From positions 1 through 5,523 of the forward strand of contig DUZD01000201.1 of the NCBI GenBank assembly GCA_013349695.1: a DNA stretch of 5,523 nt. The letters run 5' to 3'. The stretch comes from Rhodospirillaceae bacterium. Lineage in GTDB: Bacteria > Pseudomonadota > Alphaproteobacteria > Rhodospirillales > 2-02-FULL-58-16. Positions 1-5,448 of the stretch are shown here, piece by piece (positions within the stretch are counted from its first letter, which is position 1; each line of letters begins with the position of its first letter). The translations under genes were made by a program, and so were the position numbers. The notes under the pieces are model-generated. The model was given only the letters and a program-made list of their open reading frames with translations, did not search any database and had not been told where the DNA came from.

Positions 1-468
1 CGCCGCCAGCTCCGACGCCGCCTTGAGCGCCAGCACCAGCCCGCTGAACTCCTGGCGCCGCCGCCGCGACGGAGCCTTGCCGTCCATTTCGATGGCGCCG
101 CACAGGATCTCGATGGACCGCGCGATGTCGCCGGCGGCGGCGAAGCCGAAGGTGGCGGCCGAGCCGGCGAGCCGGTGAGCGAGCGCCTGTAGGGTAGCCA
201 GCGCCCGCTGCCTTTCCGCCGCCGTCAGCCGCCGTGCCGGCTGCTCGGTGAAGAACTCGGCGGCGGCGCGGATTTCTTCGATCCGCTCCGGCAGCTTGCC
301 GGCAAACGAGCCGCTAAGGGTGGCCAGCCGTTGCTCGACCGTTTGTTTCGAGGGTTTTCTATCCGGCCGCCTTCGGCCCGAAAGTTGCTGAACCGAGGGC
401 GCCGGATTCGCCGACTTGCCTTTGGTTTGCGGCGATTTTCCCCGACGGCAGTGAATTTTGTCCATCAT
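1..468 (-). CDS. Hpt (histidine phosphotransfer) domain protein, C-terminus cut by window edge
   Basis: An open frame reads leftward from ATG at 468-466 (a second ATG is adjacent at 465-463) through position 1 without a stop, giving 156 residues. The first stop upstream in this frame is at 534-532. Residues 1-50 are basic, Lys/Gln/Ser-rich and probably disordered. From about residue 58 the sequence becomes helical, and it carries the Hpt signature AHRLAGSAATFGF with the predicted phospho-accepting His98. The Lys of the classical HxLKG motif is Ala here, a form I associate with alphaproteobacterial Hpt proteins. Hpt domains relay phosphate between receiver domains in cytoplasmic phosphorelays. 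The part beyond the edge could be only the end of the Hpt bundle or further domains such as a receiver or GGDEF, so the partner is unknown. The start is uncertain: GGGA precedes the ATGs closely and an A8 tract lies at 492-485. The Hpt call is firm, the role is not. Confidence 0.8.
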   Translation of the reverse strand, partial: MMDKIHCRRGKSPQTKGKSANPAPSVQQLSGRRRPDRKPSKQTVEQRLATLSGSFAGKLPERIEEIRAAAEFFTEQPARRLTAAERQRALATLQALAHRLAGSAATFGFAAAGDIARSIEILCGAIEMDGKAPSRRRRQEFSGLVLALKAASELAA

Positions 469-623
469 TCCCGGGGTACTTTCGTTTTTTTTGTTTGTAG
501 ATCGTTTGCAGCCGACCTCCCGGCTCCGCCACTACCAACCGTTTGGCATGGGCCAAGGGAGCATGGCCGGGGAGGGGAGAAAATGCGCGTTTCGCACCGT
601 TCAAGCTTTCCCAGGTTGTCTTT

Positions 624-822
624 CGCCCGTGGACGGGCGGGGTAATGTCGCCCCGGCGCCGAGGAGGGGGGACGTTCTCGCCGCGGCCGGGCGCGTGTGC
701 GGGGATCGTTTGGAGATCCTTACGAGCCGAAGGAGTCGACGGCGGAGAGGCGGCGGCGCCGGGGCGTTCGTAGCGGCTCGCGCCGCTTCCGGATCGCCGC
801 CGGCCAAGCATGGCCGGCGGCG
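624..822. other. GC-rich cluster of strong inverted repeats, possible structured RNA
   Basis: Four pairings occur in series. First, CGCCCGT (624-630) faces ACGGGCG (633-639). Second, the perfect 13-base pair CGCCCCGGCGCCG (649-661) / CGGCGCCGGGGCG (754-766) encloses two smaller stems: CGCCG 679-683 / CGGCG 740-744, and GGATC 703-707 / GATCC 715-719. Third, AGCGGC (772-777) pairs with GCCGCT (782-787) around a TCGC loop. Fourth is the 12-bp hairpin at 795-822. None is followed by a T tract on either strand, so they are not ordinary intrinsic terminators. The nested arrangement would fit a folded RNA or a structured leader of the leftward Hpt gene. High GC content makes chance pairing easier, and no known RNA family is recognised. 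Confidence 0.35.
795..822. repeat. perfect 12-bp hairpin with 4-base loop
   Basis: CGCCGCCGGCCA (795-806), the loop AGCA (807-810) and TGGCCGGCGGCG (811-822) form an uninterrupted GC-rich stem. There is no T run on either side. It could be a REP-like palindrome, a Rho-assisted stop or RNA-stabilising hairpin, or part of the larger folded segment to its left. Confidence 0.6.
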
Positions 823-933
823 GGTAACCTATGAACATCCTTTGTTCGCTTGCCTCGATATCGAACATGGGTAGAATCAATCGTTAGCAGAAAATTAGTA
901 ATAGGCCGCACGAAAAGGTAAGGGAACCATATC

Positions 934-978
934 ATGAAAGTTGTAAAAAGCAAGTTGTTTATATTCACCCACGGCTGA
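934..978 (+). CDS. candidate 14-residue micro-ORF with good ribosome binding site
   Basis: ATG at 934 begins MKVVKSKLFIFTHG and ends at TGA 976-978. AAGGGA (920-925) sits 8 bases upstream of the ATG, a well-placed Shine-Dalgarno. The segment is AT-rich, unlike the neighbouring genes, and there is no visible promoter and no evidence of conservation. It could be a leader peptide or small protein, or simply chance in AT-rich DNA. It lies well upstream of the nirB promoter and would not be on the nirBD transcript. Confidence 0.15.
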   Translation: MKVVKSKLFIFTHG

Positions 979-1088
979 ATAGCATCATGATCCGCTCCGC
1001 TATCTCCGCCCCGATGGCGGCGGGAGTGACGGCGGCGGTCAAGAGCAACCAGCATCGAAGAGGCGTTGCCGGCCTTCGGCGCCTTCGT

Positions 1089-1139
1089 ATTTGCCTAAAT
1101 AATAAGCATTTATATTAATTGCCTATTATTTAGGCAAAT
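1089..1139. promoter_or_regulatory. large AT-rich dyad upstream of nirBD, possible activator site
   Basis: The left arm ATTTGCCTAAATAATAAGC (1089-1107) pairs with the right arm GCCTATTATTTAGGCAAAT (1121-1139) at 18 of 19 positions; the only mismatch is 1105 against 1123. The centre is a 13-base AT-rich spacer (1108-1120). There is no T tract after it, so a terminator is unlikely. Its centre (about 1114) is about 155 bases upstream of the predicted nirBD transcription start, the usual distance for a sigma-54 enhancer site. It does not match the NtrC pattern (GCAC-N-GTGC type) or the FNR box. It could also be an operator for an unseen regulator or a relic of a mobile element. Confidence 0.5.
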
Positions 1140-1243
1140 CCAGTACCTTGGGTTTTGATTTGCCATCTCCTCTCTCGGCGCCACGCCTCGTATCCAGCTG
1201 ATAATACTAATGAATTCGCCGCGCATTCACGGATGCGGACGAT

Positions 1244-1259
1244 TGGCACGGTCTTTGCT
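1244..1259 (+). promoter_or_regulatory. sigma-54 (RpoN) -24/-12 promoter of nirBD
   Basis: The sequence TTGGCACGGTCTTTGCT (1243-1259) matches the consensus TGGCACG-N4-TTGCW at every defined position. The invariant GG (1245-1246) and GC (1257-1258) are separated by exactly 10 bases. Transcription should start near 1270, giving a leader of about 79 bases before nirB. Such promoters need an ATP-dependent enhancer-binding activator, NtrC being the usual one for nitrogen assimilation genes. No clear NtrC box is visible in the 250 bases upstream. Confidence 0.88.
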
Positions 1260-1269
1260 TTTTTGCGCG

Positions 1270-1348
1270 GGAGGCCTGTTGGCGAAGTGGCGGGTTTCTA
1301 ACCCCGTCGCGCCAATCGAGCCTGCTCATGACAGGAGGGCCTTCGGCA
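1270..1348 (+). promoter_or_regulatory. structured 5' leader of nirB
   Basis: Within the predicted leader, TTGGCG (1279-1284) pairs with CGCCAA (1310-1315). Inside this, GGGTT (1292-1296) pairs with AACCC (1300-1304), giving a two-part stem with an internal loop. A small second stem, CCTG 1321-1324 / CAGG 1332-1335, overlaps the start of the Shine-Dalgarno and could partly mask it. NasT/NasR-type antitermination leaders of nitrate genes carry paired hairpins with hexanucleotide loops followed by a terminator. I cannot see that arrangement or a T tract here, so antitermination is not supported. Confidence 0.35.
1333..1339 (+). promoter_or_regulatory. nirB ribosome binding site that fixes the start codon
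   Basis: AGGAGGG lies 9 bases before ATG 1349. It chooses this ATG over the in-frame ATG at 1328, which has no comparable site upstream and would add seven residues not expected in the family. Confidence 0.8.
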
Positions 1349-3802
1349 ATGAAACGGAGACTGGTCGTCGTCGGAAATGGCATGGCCGGCATGCGGACGG
1401 TCGAGGAGTTGCTCAAGCTGGCTCCGGACATTTACGACATCACTGTTTTCGGGGCCGAGCCTCACGGCAATTACAACCGCATCATGCTGTCGCCGGTCCT
1501 CGCCGGCGAGAAGACGTTTGACGAGATCATGCTCAACGACGAGCAGTGGTACGGCGACAATGGCATCACTCTTCGCAAGGGCGAGGAGGTCGTCGGTATC
1601 GATCGCCATAACAAGCAGGTCAGGACAGCTAATGGACGGACGGCCCCTTATGACCGCCTGCTTGTGGCGACCGGCTCCGACCCCATAATCCTGCCCGTTG
1701 CCGGCCACGACCTGCCGGGAGTCGTCACCTTTCGGGGCATCCGTGACGTGGAAGTGATGCTCGAAGCGGCCCGCAAGCATAAAAACGCGGTTGTTATCGG
1801 CGGCGGGTTGCTCGGCCTTGAAGCCGCCCACGGTCTGATGAAGCAGGGGATGGAGGTGACGGTAGTCCACCTGATGGACAGGTTGATGGAACGTCAATTG
1901 GACGATGTTTCGGGGGCCATGCTGCTCCGCCGCCTCGAGGAAGGCGGGATGAAATTCCTGTTGTCGGCGGAAACCGATTCGATCAGCGGCGGGAAAAGCA
2001 AAAATAAGCGTGTTACGGGAGTGAAACTGAAAGACGGCACCAGGCTTCCGGCGGATATCGTGGTGATGGCCATCGGCATTCGTCCGCGCACGGCTTTGGC
2101 GAGCGATGCCGGCATTTATTGCGAAAGAGGCATCGTCGTCGGCGATACCCTGCAGACCTACGATCCGATTGTTTACGCGGTCGGGGAATGTGCTCAACAC
2201 CGTGGCCAGGTTTACGGCCTTGTCGCCCCGCTATTCAAGCAAGCCAAGGCCTGCGCCAATCAACTGGCGCTGATGGGGCATGCCTGCTACGAGGGCTCGC
2301 GGACCTCCACCCGCCTTAAGGTTACCGGCATCGACCTGTTTTCGGCGGGTAATTTTCAGGGTGGCAAGGGGACCGAAGCTCTTGTTTTCCAGGACGCCGG
2401 ACGCGGCATTTATAAAAAGCTCGTTCTCAAGGGCGACCGTATCGAAGGCGCTGTCTTCCTCGGCGATGCGGTGGACGCCGCTTGGTACTTCCAGCTTATG
2501 CGCGACGAGGTGGATATCTCGGACGGCCGCGACCGCTTGTTGTTCGGCCGTTTCGCTCTCGGCGATACGGGGCACGGCGCCGAGAATGCCATCCTCTCCA
2601 TGGACGACGATGCGGAAGTCTGCGGATGCAACGGCGTCAGCAAAGGCGAGATCGTCGGTGCCATCACCGAAAACAAGTTGTTCACCCTCGACGGCGTGCG
2701 CGCCCACACCAAGGCCTCGGCGTCCTGCGGGGGATGCACCGGTCTGGTCGAGCAAATCCTCGCCTTCACCGTCGGCGGCGATTATTCCGACACGCCGACG
2801 CAAAAGCCCCTTTGCCGGTGTACCGAGTTCAGCCACGACGAGGTCCGAGGCGCCATCCGCGGCAACGACCTCAAGAGCATCCCCGAGGTAATGTCCTTCA
2901 TGGAATGGGGAACGCCGGACGGCTGCGCGGAATGCCGCCCGGCGCTTAACTATTACCTGCTTTGCGCCTGGCCCGGAGAGTACGTGGATGACGTGCAGTC
3001 CCGTTTTATCAACGAACGGGTGCATGCCAACATCCAGAAGGACGGCACCTATTCGGTGGTGCCGCGCACCTGGGGCGGGCTCACCAATCCCCAGGAGCTC
3101 AGGGCCGTCGCCGATTGCGCCGACAGGCTGGGTGTGCCGGTGAAGATCACCGGCGGCCAGCGGCTTGCCATCCCCTTCGTCAAGAAGGAAGACCTGCGCG
3201 GGGTGTGGAGAGAATTGGGCAAGGCCGGGCTGGTCTCCGGGTACGCCTACGGCAAGGCGGTGCGTTCGGTCAAAAGCTGCGTCGGCAAAGACCTGTGCCA
3301 CTTTGGCACCCAGGACGCGCTGGGCCTCGGCATCGCGATGGAGAAGGCCTTCTGGGGGGCCTGGACGCCGCACAAGTTCAAGATGGGCGTTTCCGGCTGC
3401 CCGCGCAACTGCTCCGAATCCACCATCAAGGATTTCGGTACCGTCGGCATCGATTCCGGCTGGGAGCTCCACGTCGGCGGCGCCTGCGGCCCCCGCCTCC
3501 GCGCCACCGACCTGCTGTGCAAGGTTGGCAGCGACGAGGAGGTCAGCGAATACGCCGCCGCCTTCATACAGCTCTACCGGGAGGAAGGGCATTACAAGGA
3601 ACGGTCGTCGGCCTGGATCGAGCGCGTCGGCCTGTCCTACGTCAAGGAGCGTCTCGTCGACGACCCGGCGTCGCGCAAGGAACTCTGCGAACGTTTCCTG
3701 TACTCCCAGCGTTTCGCCCAGAAAGATCCCTGGAAGGAATGCGCCGAGGAACAGGCGGCGGCCGATGAATTCTCGCCTTTTAAAGTGGTGGTTCAGCCAT
3801 AA
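1349..3802 (+). CDS. nirB: nitrite reductase (NADH) large subunit NirB
   Basis: This 817-residue protein has the complete NirB domain order. NirB takes electrons from NADH through FAD and iron-sulfur centres to siroheme, reducing nitrite to ammonium in the cytoplasm; NirD is its small subunit. Residues 9-16 (GNGMAGMR) form the FAD-binding GxGxxG, and G151/G153/G156 form the NAD-binding one. The segment YAVGECA is the second FAD contact. Two BFD-like [2Fe-2S] modules follow: C425, C427, C460, C463, then C489, C491, C526, C529. A ferredoxin-like half domain (about 565-625) leads to the siroheme-[4Fe-4S] ligands C644-x5-C650 and C684-x3-C688. All expected ligands are present, so the enzyme looks intact. 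The start is set by AGGAGGG at 1333-1339. The sigma-54 promoter upstream points to nitrogen-regulated, assimilatory use. The stop codon TAA overlaps the apparent nirD start by three bases. Confidence 0.96.
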   Translation: MKRRLVVVGNGMAGMRTVEELLKLAPDIYDITVFGAEPHGNYNRIMLSPVLAGEKTFDEIMLNDEQWYGDNGITLRKGEEVVGIDRHNKQVRTANGRTAPYDRLLVATGSDPIILPVAGHDLPGVVTFRGIRDVEVMLEAARKHKNAVVIGGGLLGLEAAHGLMKQGMEVTVVHLMDRLMERQLDDVSGAMLLRRLEEGGMKFLLSAETDSISGGKSKNKRVTGVKLKDGTRLPADIVVMAIGIRPRTALASDAGIYCERGIVVGDTLQTYDPIVYAVGECAQHRGQVYGLVAPLFKQAKACANQLALMGHACYEGSRTSTRLKVTGIDLFSAGNFQGGKGTEALVFQDAGRGIYKKLVLKGDRIEGAVFLGDAVDAAWYFQLMRDEVDISDGRDRLLFGRFALGDTGHGAENAILSMDDDAEVCGCNGVSKGEIVGAITENKLFTLDGVRAHTKASASCGGCTGLVEQILAFTVGGDYSDTPTQKPLCRCTEFSHDEVRGAIRGNDLKSIPEVMSFMEWGTPDGCAECRPALNYYLLCAWPGEYVDDVQSRFINERVHANIQKDGTYSVVPRTWGGLTNPQELRAVADCADRLGVPVKITGGQRLAIPFVKKEDLRGVWRELGKAGLVSGYAYGKAVRSVKSCVGKDLCHFGTQDALGLGIAMEKAFWGAWTPHKFKMGVSGCPRNCSESTIKDFGTVGIDSGWELHVGGACGPRLRATDLLCKVGSDEEVSEYAAAFIQLYREEGHYKERSSAWIERVGLSYVKERLVDDPASRKELCERFLYSQRFAQKDPWKECAEEQAAADEFSPFKVVVQP

Positions 3803-4125
3803 GCAAATGGATCGAAATCGGTAGGGTCGAGGACATTCCCCAGCGCGGCGCCCGCATCCTTAAAACCGAGGCCGGGGATATCGCCGTTTTCCGTTGCGCC
3901 GACGACCGGGTCTTCGCCCTCGACGATAAATGCCCGCACCGCGGCGGCCCTTTGTCCCAGGGCATCGTTCATGGCTGGAAGGTCACCTGTCCGATGCACA
4001 ACTGGGTCATCGAGCTGGCCAACGGCCACGCCGTGGCCCCGGACGAGGGCCGCGCCACCAAACATCCGGTACGTATCAAGGACGGCGTCATTTCGTTGCG
4101 TCTCGCGGCGCGTCTGGTGACGTGA
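3799..4125 (+). CDS. nirD: nitrite reductase small subunit NirD (Rieske-type), apparent ATA start
   Basis: A 108-residue frame, reading (I/M)SKWIEIGRVEDIP at its start, matches NirD in length and content. It has a Rieske-like fold with a full ligand set, C45-P-H47 and C64-x2-H67, followed by NWVIELANG. NirD is the small subunit of cytoplasmic NADH-nitrite reductase. The frame has an upstream stop at 3781-3783, and no ATG, GTG or TTG occurs before TTG 3952-3954, which lies between the two ligand pairs. The family-typical first codon position is occupied by ATA (3799-3801), overlapping the nirB TAA as ATAA. A single A-to-G change would restore the common ATGA stop-start overlap. Only a weak GGTGG (3787-3791) precedes it. 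An out-of-frame ATG at 3807 stops after five residues. Either ATA is used by coupled reinitiation, or the start is mutated or miscalled. The identity as NirD is secure; its expression is not. Confidence 0.9.
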   Translation: MSKWIEIGRVEDIPQRGARILKTEAGDIAVFRCADDRVFALDDKCPHRGGPLSQGIVHGWKVTCPMHNWVIELANGHAVAPDEGRATKHPVRIKDGVISLRLAARLVT

Positions 4126-4128
4126 AGC

Positions 4129-4175
4129 CGTCTGAAAGTTGTTTCGGCGTGACTGGCGCACTTTCCGGTCAGACG
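4129..4175. terminator. inverted repeat in the convergent gap, possible two-way terminator
   Basis: CGTCTGA (4129-4135) is complementary to TCAGACG (4169-4175), and just inside these AAAGT (4135-4139) faces ACTTT (4160-4164). The structure spans the 43-base gap between the nirD stop and the end of the opposing gene, and runs into that gene's stop codon. There is no T tract on either strand, so an intrinsic terminator is only suggested by position and symmetry. Confidence 0.3.
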
Positions 4176-4863
4176 ACCCGCCCGTGGCAGTGCTTGTACT
4201 TCTTGCCGGAGCCGCAGGGGCAAGGCGCGTTGCGGGTGACGCGCCCAGGCTTCTTGGCGGGGACGCCGCCGGGCGGAGCCGCCGCCGATCCCGGCTCCGC
4301 CGCCGCCTCGTCCAAGGTCGCGGGCAGCTTGCAGAAGCCCCCCGACGGCACGTCGAGGGCGGCGTTGAACTTGCTGGACATGTTCTGGAAACAGATGAGC
4401 CCGGTGATCTCGATCACCTCGTCGTCCGAGAAATGCCGCTTCAGGCGGCCCATCAGGGCGTCGTCCACCTTGCGCTCGCGGCCGGTGACGGCCTCGGCAT
4501 AATCGAGGACGGCGCGCTCGCGCTCGTCGAACAGCGGATTCCGGCGCCAGTCGGCGAGCGCCTCCACCTTGTCCCGGGTGACGCCGCGCTCGACCAGGGT
4601 CGCCCTGTTGATGTCGACGCAGAACGGACACGAAATGATCTGCGAGACGCGCGTCGTGATGAGCGAGCGCAGCTCCGGGGGGATCGGCGAGCGGTTACGG
4701 TCCAGCGCCCTGGAGAGCGAGGCGACGGCGGCGAAGACGGATGGCGAGCGCCCCCCCACAGGAGACCGGGAGCCAGCACCTCGCCATGGGCGCGCTTTTG
4801 CTTGGCGAGAAGCCGGCGGACGAACCAGGGGTAGTCCGAGAGTTTCTTGGCTTCGACGCGCAT
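4169..4863 (-). pseudogene. AhpD/CMD-like protein with C-terminal SEC-C motif, frameshifted at a G7 run
   Basis: Two minus-strand frames together make one protein. The first starts at ATG 4863-4861, with GAGGGGGG (4879-4872) 8 bases upstream, and reads MRVEAKKLSDYPWFVRRLLA onward to LLW (codon ending 4756). The second carries the rest, from RSPSVFAAVASL to the stop at 4171-4169. They meet at seven G (4757-4751 on the minus strand). One extra G, or two fewer, joins them into about 231 residues. The body is carboxymuconolactone-decarboxylase/AhpD-like, with the redox pair C79-P-F-C82 (restored numbering). The usual downstream His is Asn86. The tail is a SEC-C zinc motif, C215-P-C217 ... H225-C226, after a Pro/Ala/Gly linker. 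A peroxide- or thiol-linked role is possible; the substrate is unknown. A GTG at 4759-4757 opens the second frame but would drop the first 35 residues. The break may be real, phase-variable or a sequencing error. Confidence 0.8.
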
Positions 4864-5052
4864 CGCTGTCACCCCCCTCGTTATCCGGTGCCCCAAGGCG
4901 GGTTTATACCATACCGCCTCCGGAACGAGGGCAAGCATAAAAGATTTCGTCCCCGTCCGTGAACGGTTGCTTGCCGGAGGGGGAGGGGGCCGGCGCCGAT
5001 TTCCTGGCAAACGGGAAATGCTCTGAAGATGACGCCCTTTGGGGAAAAACCG

Positions 5053-5238
5053 TTACGTCCCTTGCTTTGGTTTACGACGGTCCCTGTTTTTGCGGCGCTC
5101 CGGTTGCGTCCGTTTGCGAAGGCCGCTTCCATCCCGCTTAGCCGCCGCTAGACTCCACAATTCAGGCCGTATTCGCCTATTCTTCGCCGCACGGCGATCC
5201 CGGCCGCCGCGGCGCTCATCTTGCCTGGTCGTGTTCAT
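5053..5238 (-). CDS. small very basic protein with two ERRxxRDRR motifs
   Basis: The 61-residue frame begins at ATG 5238-5236 (MNTTRQDERRGGRDRR...) with a weak GGGG Shine-Dalgarno about 9 bases upstream. A longer frame reaches ATG 5340, but the added 34 residues look non-coding. The notable feature is a duplicated nonapeptide: ERRGGRDRR (8-16) and ERRKNRDRR (47-55), separated by a short, less charged middle (PELWSLAAA). Roughly 40 percent of residues are Arg or Lys. I have seen RRxxxDRR-type motifs in small uncharacterised proteobacterial proteins, but I cannot name a family or function. Nucleic-acid or other polyanion binding would suit the charge. There is no signal peptide or membrane segment. 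It is transcribed in the same direction as the SEC-C gene, 189 bases upstream of it, a gap in which I see no gene. Confidence 0.5.
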   Translation of the reverse strand: MNTTRQDERRGGRDRRAAKNRRIRPELWSLAAAKRDGSGLRKRTQPERRKNRDRRKPKQGT

Positions 5239-5413
5239 GTTAAAGCCCCGAAATTTGTGTGCTGGCCAAATGTAGAGGCAATGCGGTTGCAAGCGCTTAA
5301 TTCGATGGCTCCGGAATAGTTTATTTTTGGCCAGGATCAAGCCGCGATGTCAAGAAATTGCCATCCCGGAAACGGCTCGGGGGAGCGTCGCCGTGGGAAA
5401 TGAACACAACATG

Positions 5414-5442
5414 TTGACAAATCGCGGCGGTTTGTATATAGG
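5414..5442 (+). promoter_or_regulatory. sigma-70-type promoter near the right edge
   Basis: TTGACA (5414-5419) is a perfect -35. Downstream, TATATAGG (5435-5442) offers a -10 as TATATA with a 15-base spacer or TATAGG with a 17-base spacer. Transcription would start around 5447-5449. The -35 overlaps the 10-base palindrome CAACATGTTG (5407-5416), and the spacer carries the dyad ACAAA (5417-5421) / TTTGT (5431-5435), so repressor control is possible. Confidence 0.6.
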
Positions 5443-5448
5443 TCTAGT

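Larger units (their letters stand above)
469..1243. other. long divergent intergenic region, no convincing gene
   Basis: About 775 bases separate the leftward Hpt gene from the rightward nirBD promoter. Several frames are open on both strands between 470 and 880, but they give low-complexity Arg/Gly/Pro/Ala translations typical of GC-rich non-coding DNA, and no family is recognisable. The left part (624-822) is very GC-rich and full of inverted repeats. The composition changes sharply near 880: 880-965 and 1085-1140 are AT-rich. The right part holds a micro-ORF with a good ribosome binding site (934-978) and a large dyad (1089-1139), listed separately. I see no tRNA, rRNA or insertion-sequence remnant that I can support. 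Confidence 0.6.

Noticed and set aside
359..880. Long open frames on both strands in the GC-rich gap (173 residues minus, 138 residues plus).
   Set aside because: The translations are Arg/Pro/Gly/Ala-rich with no recognisable domain, overlap each other and the Hpt gene, and lack ribosome binding sites. GC-rich DNA gives such frames by chance.
987..1118. A 43-residue plus-strand frame, and an opposing minus-strand frame reading AAVTPAAIGAEIAER, as a possible gene remnant.
   Set aside because: There is no ribosome binding site, the plus frame runs into the dyad, and both strands look equally plausible because the segment is nearly self-complementary.
1153..1165. IHF site between the dyad and the sigma-54 promoter.
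   Set aside because: Only the AATCAA core is present on the minus strand. The downstream TTR half of the consensus is missing.
2231..3592. A 453-residue minus-strand frame inside nirB.
   Set aside because: It is the mirror of a strongly conserved coding region whose plus-strand domains and metal ligands are all intact.
3777..3802. Programmed frameshift fusing NirB to NirD.
   Set aside because: The TTTTAAA near 3778-3784 is not in the right register for a slippery heptamer, and the NirD frame has a stop at 3781-3783, leaving no suitable slip site before the nirB stop.
4889..4935. Sigma-70 promoter for the SEC-C gene on the minus strand (TTGCCC with TATGGTATAAA).
   Set aside because: The spacers are 15 or 20 bases and no combination gives a convincing -35/-10 pair.
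4959..5141. A 60-residue plus-strand frame.
   Set aside because: It has no recognisable content, overlaps the basic small ORF on the other strand and lacks a ribosome binding site.
5262..5334. A 9-bp inverted repeat CTGGCCAAA / TTTGGCCAG around the palindrome AAGCGCTT (5291-5298).
   Set aside because: A 9-base match over a region this size is expected about by chance, and nothing else marks it as an element.
5402..5416. GAAC-N7-GTTG as an alphaproteobacterial SOS (LexA) box.
   Set aside because: The known box is a direct repeat (GAAC-N7-GAAC or GTTC-N7-GTTC). The second half does not fit.
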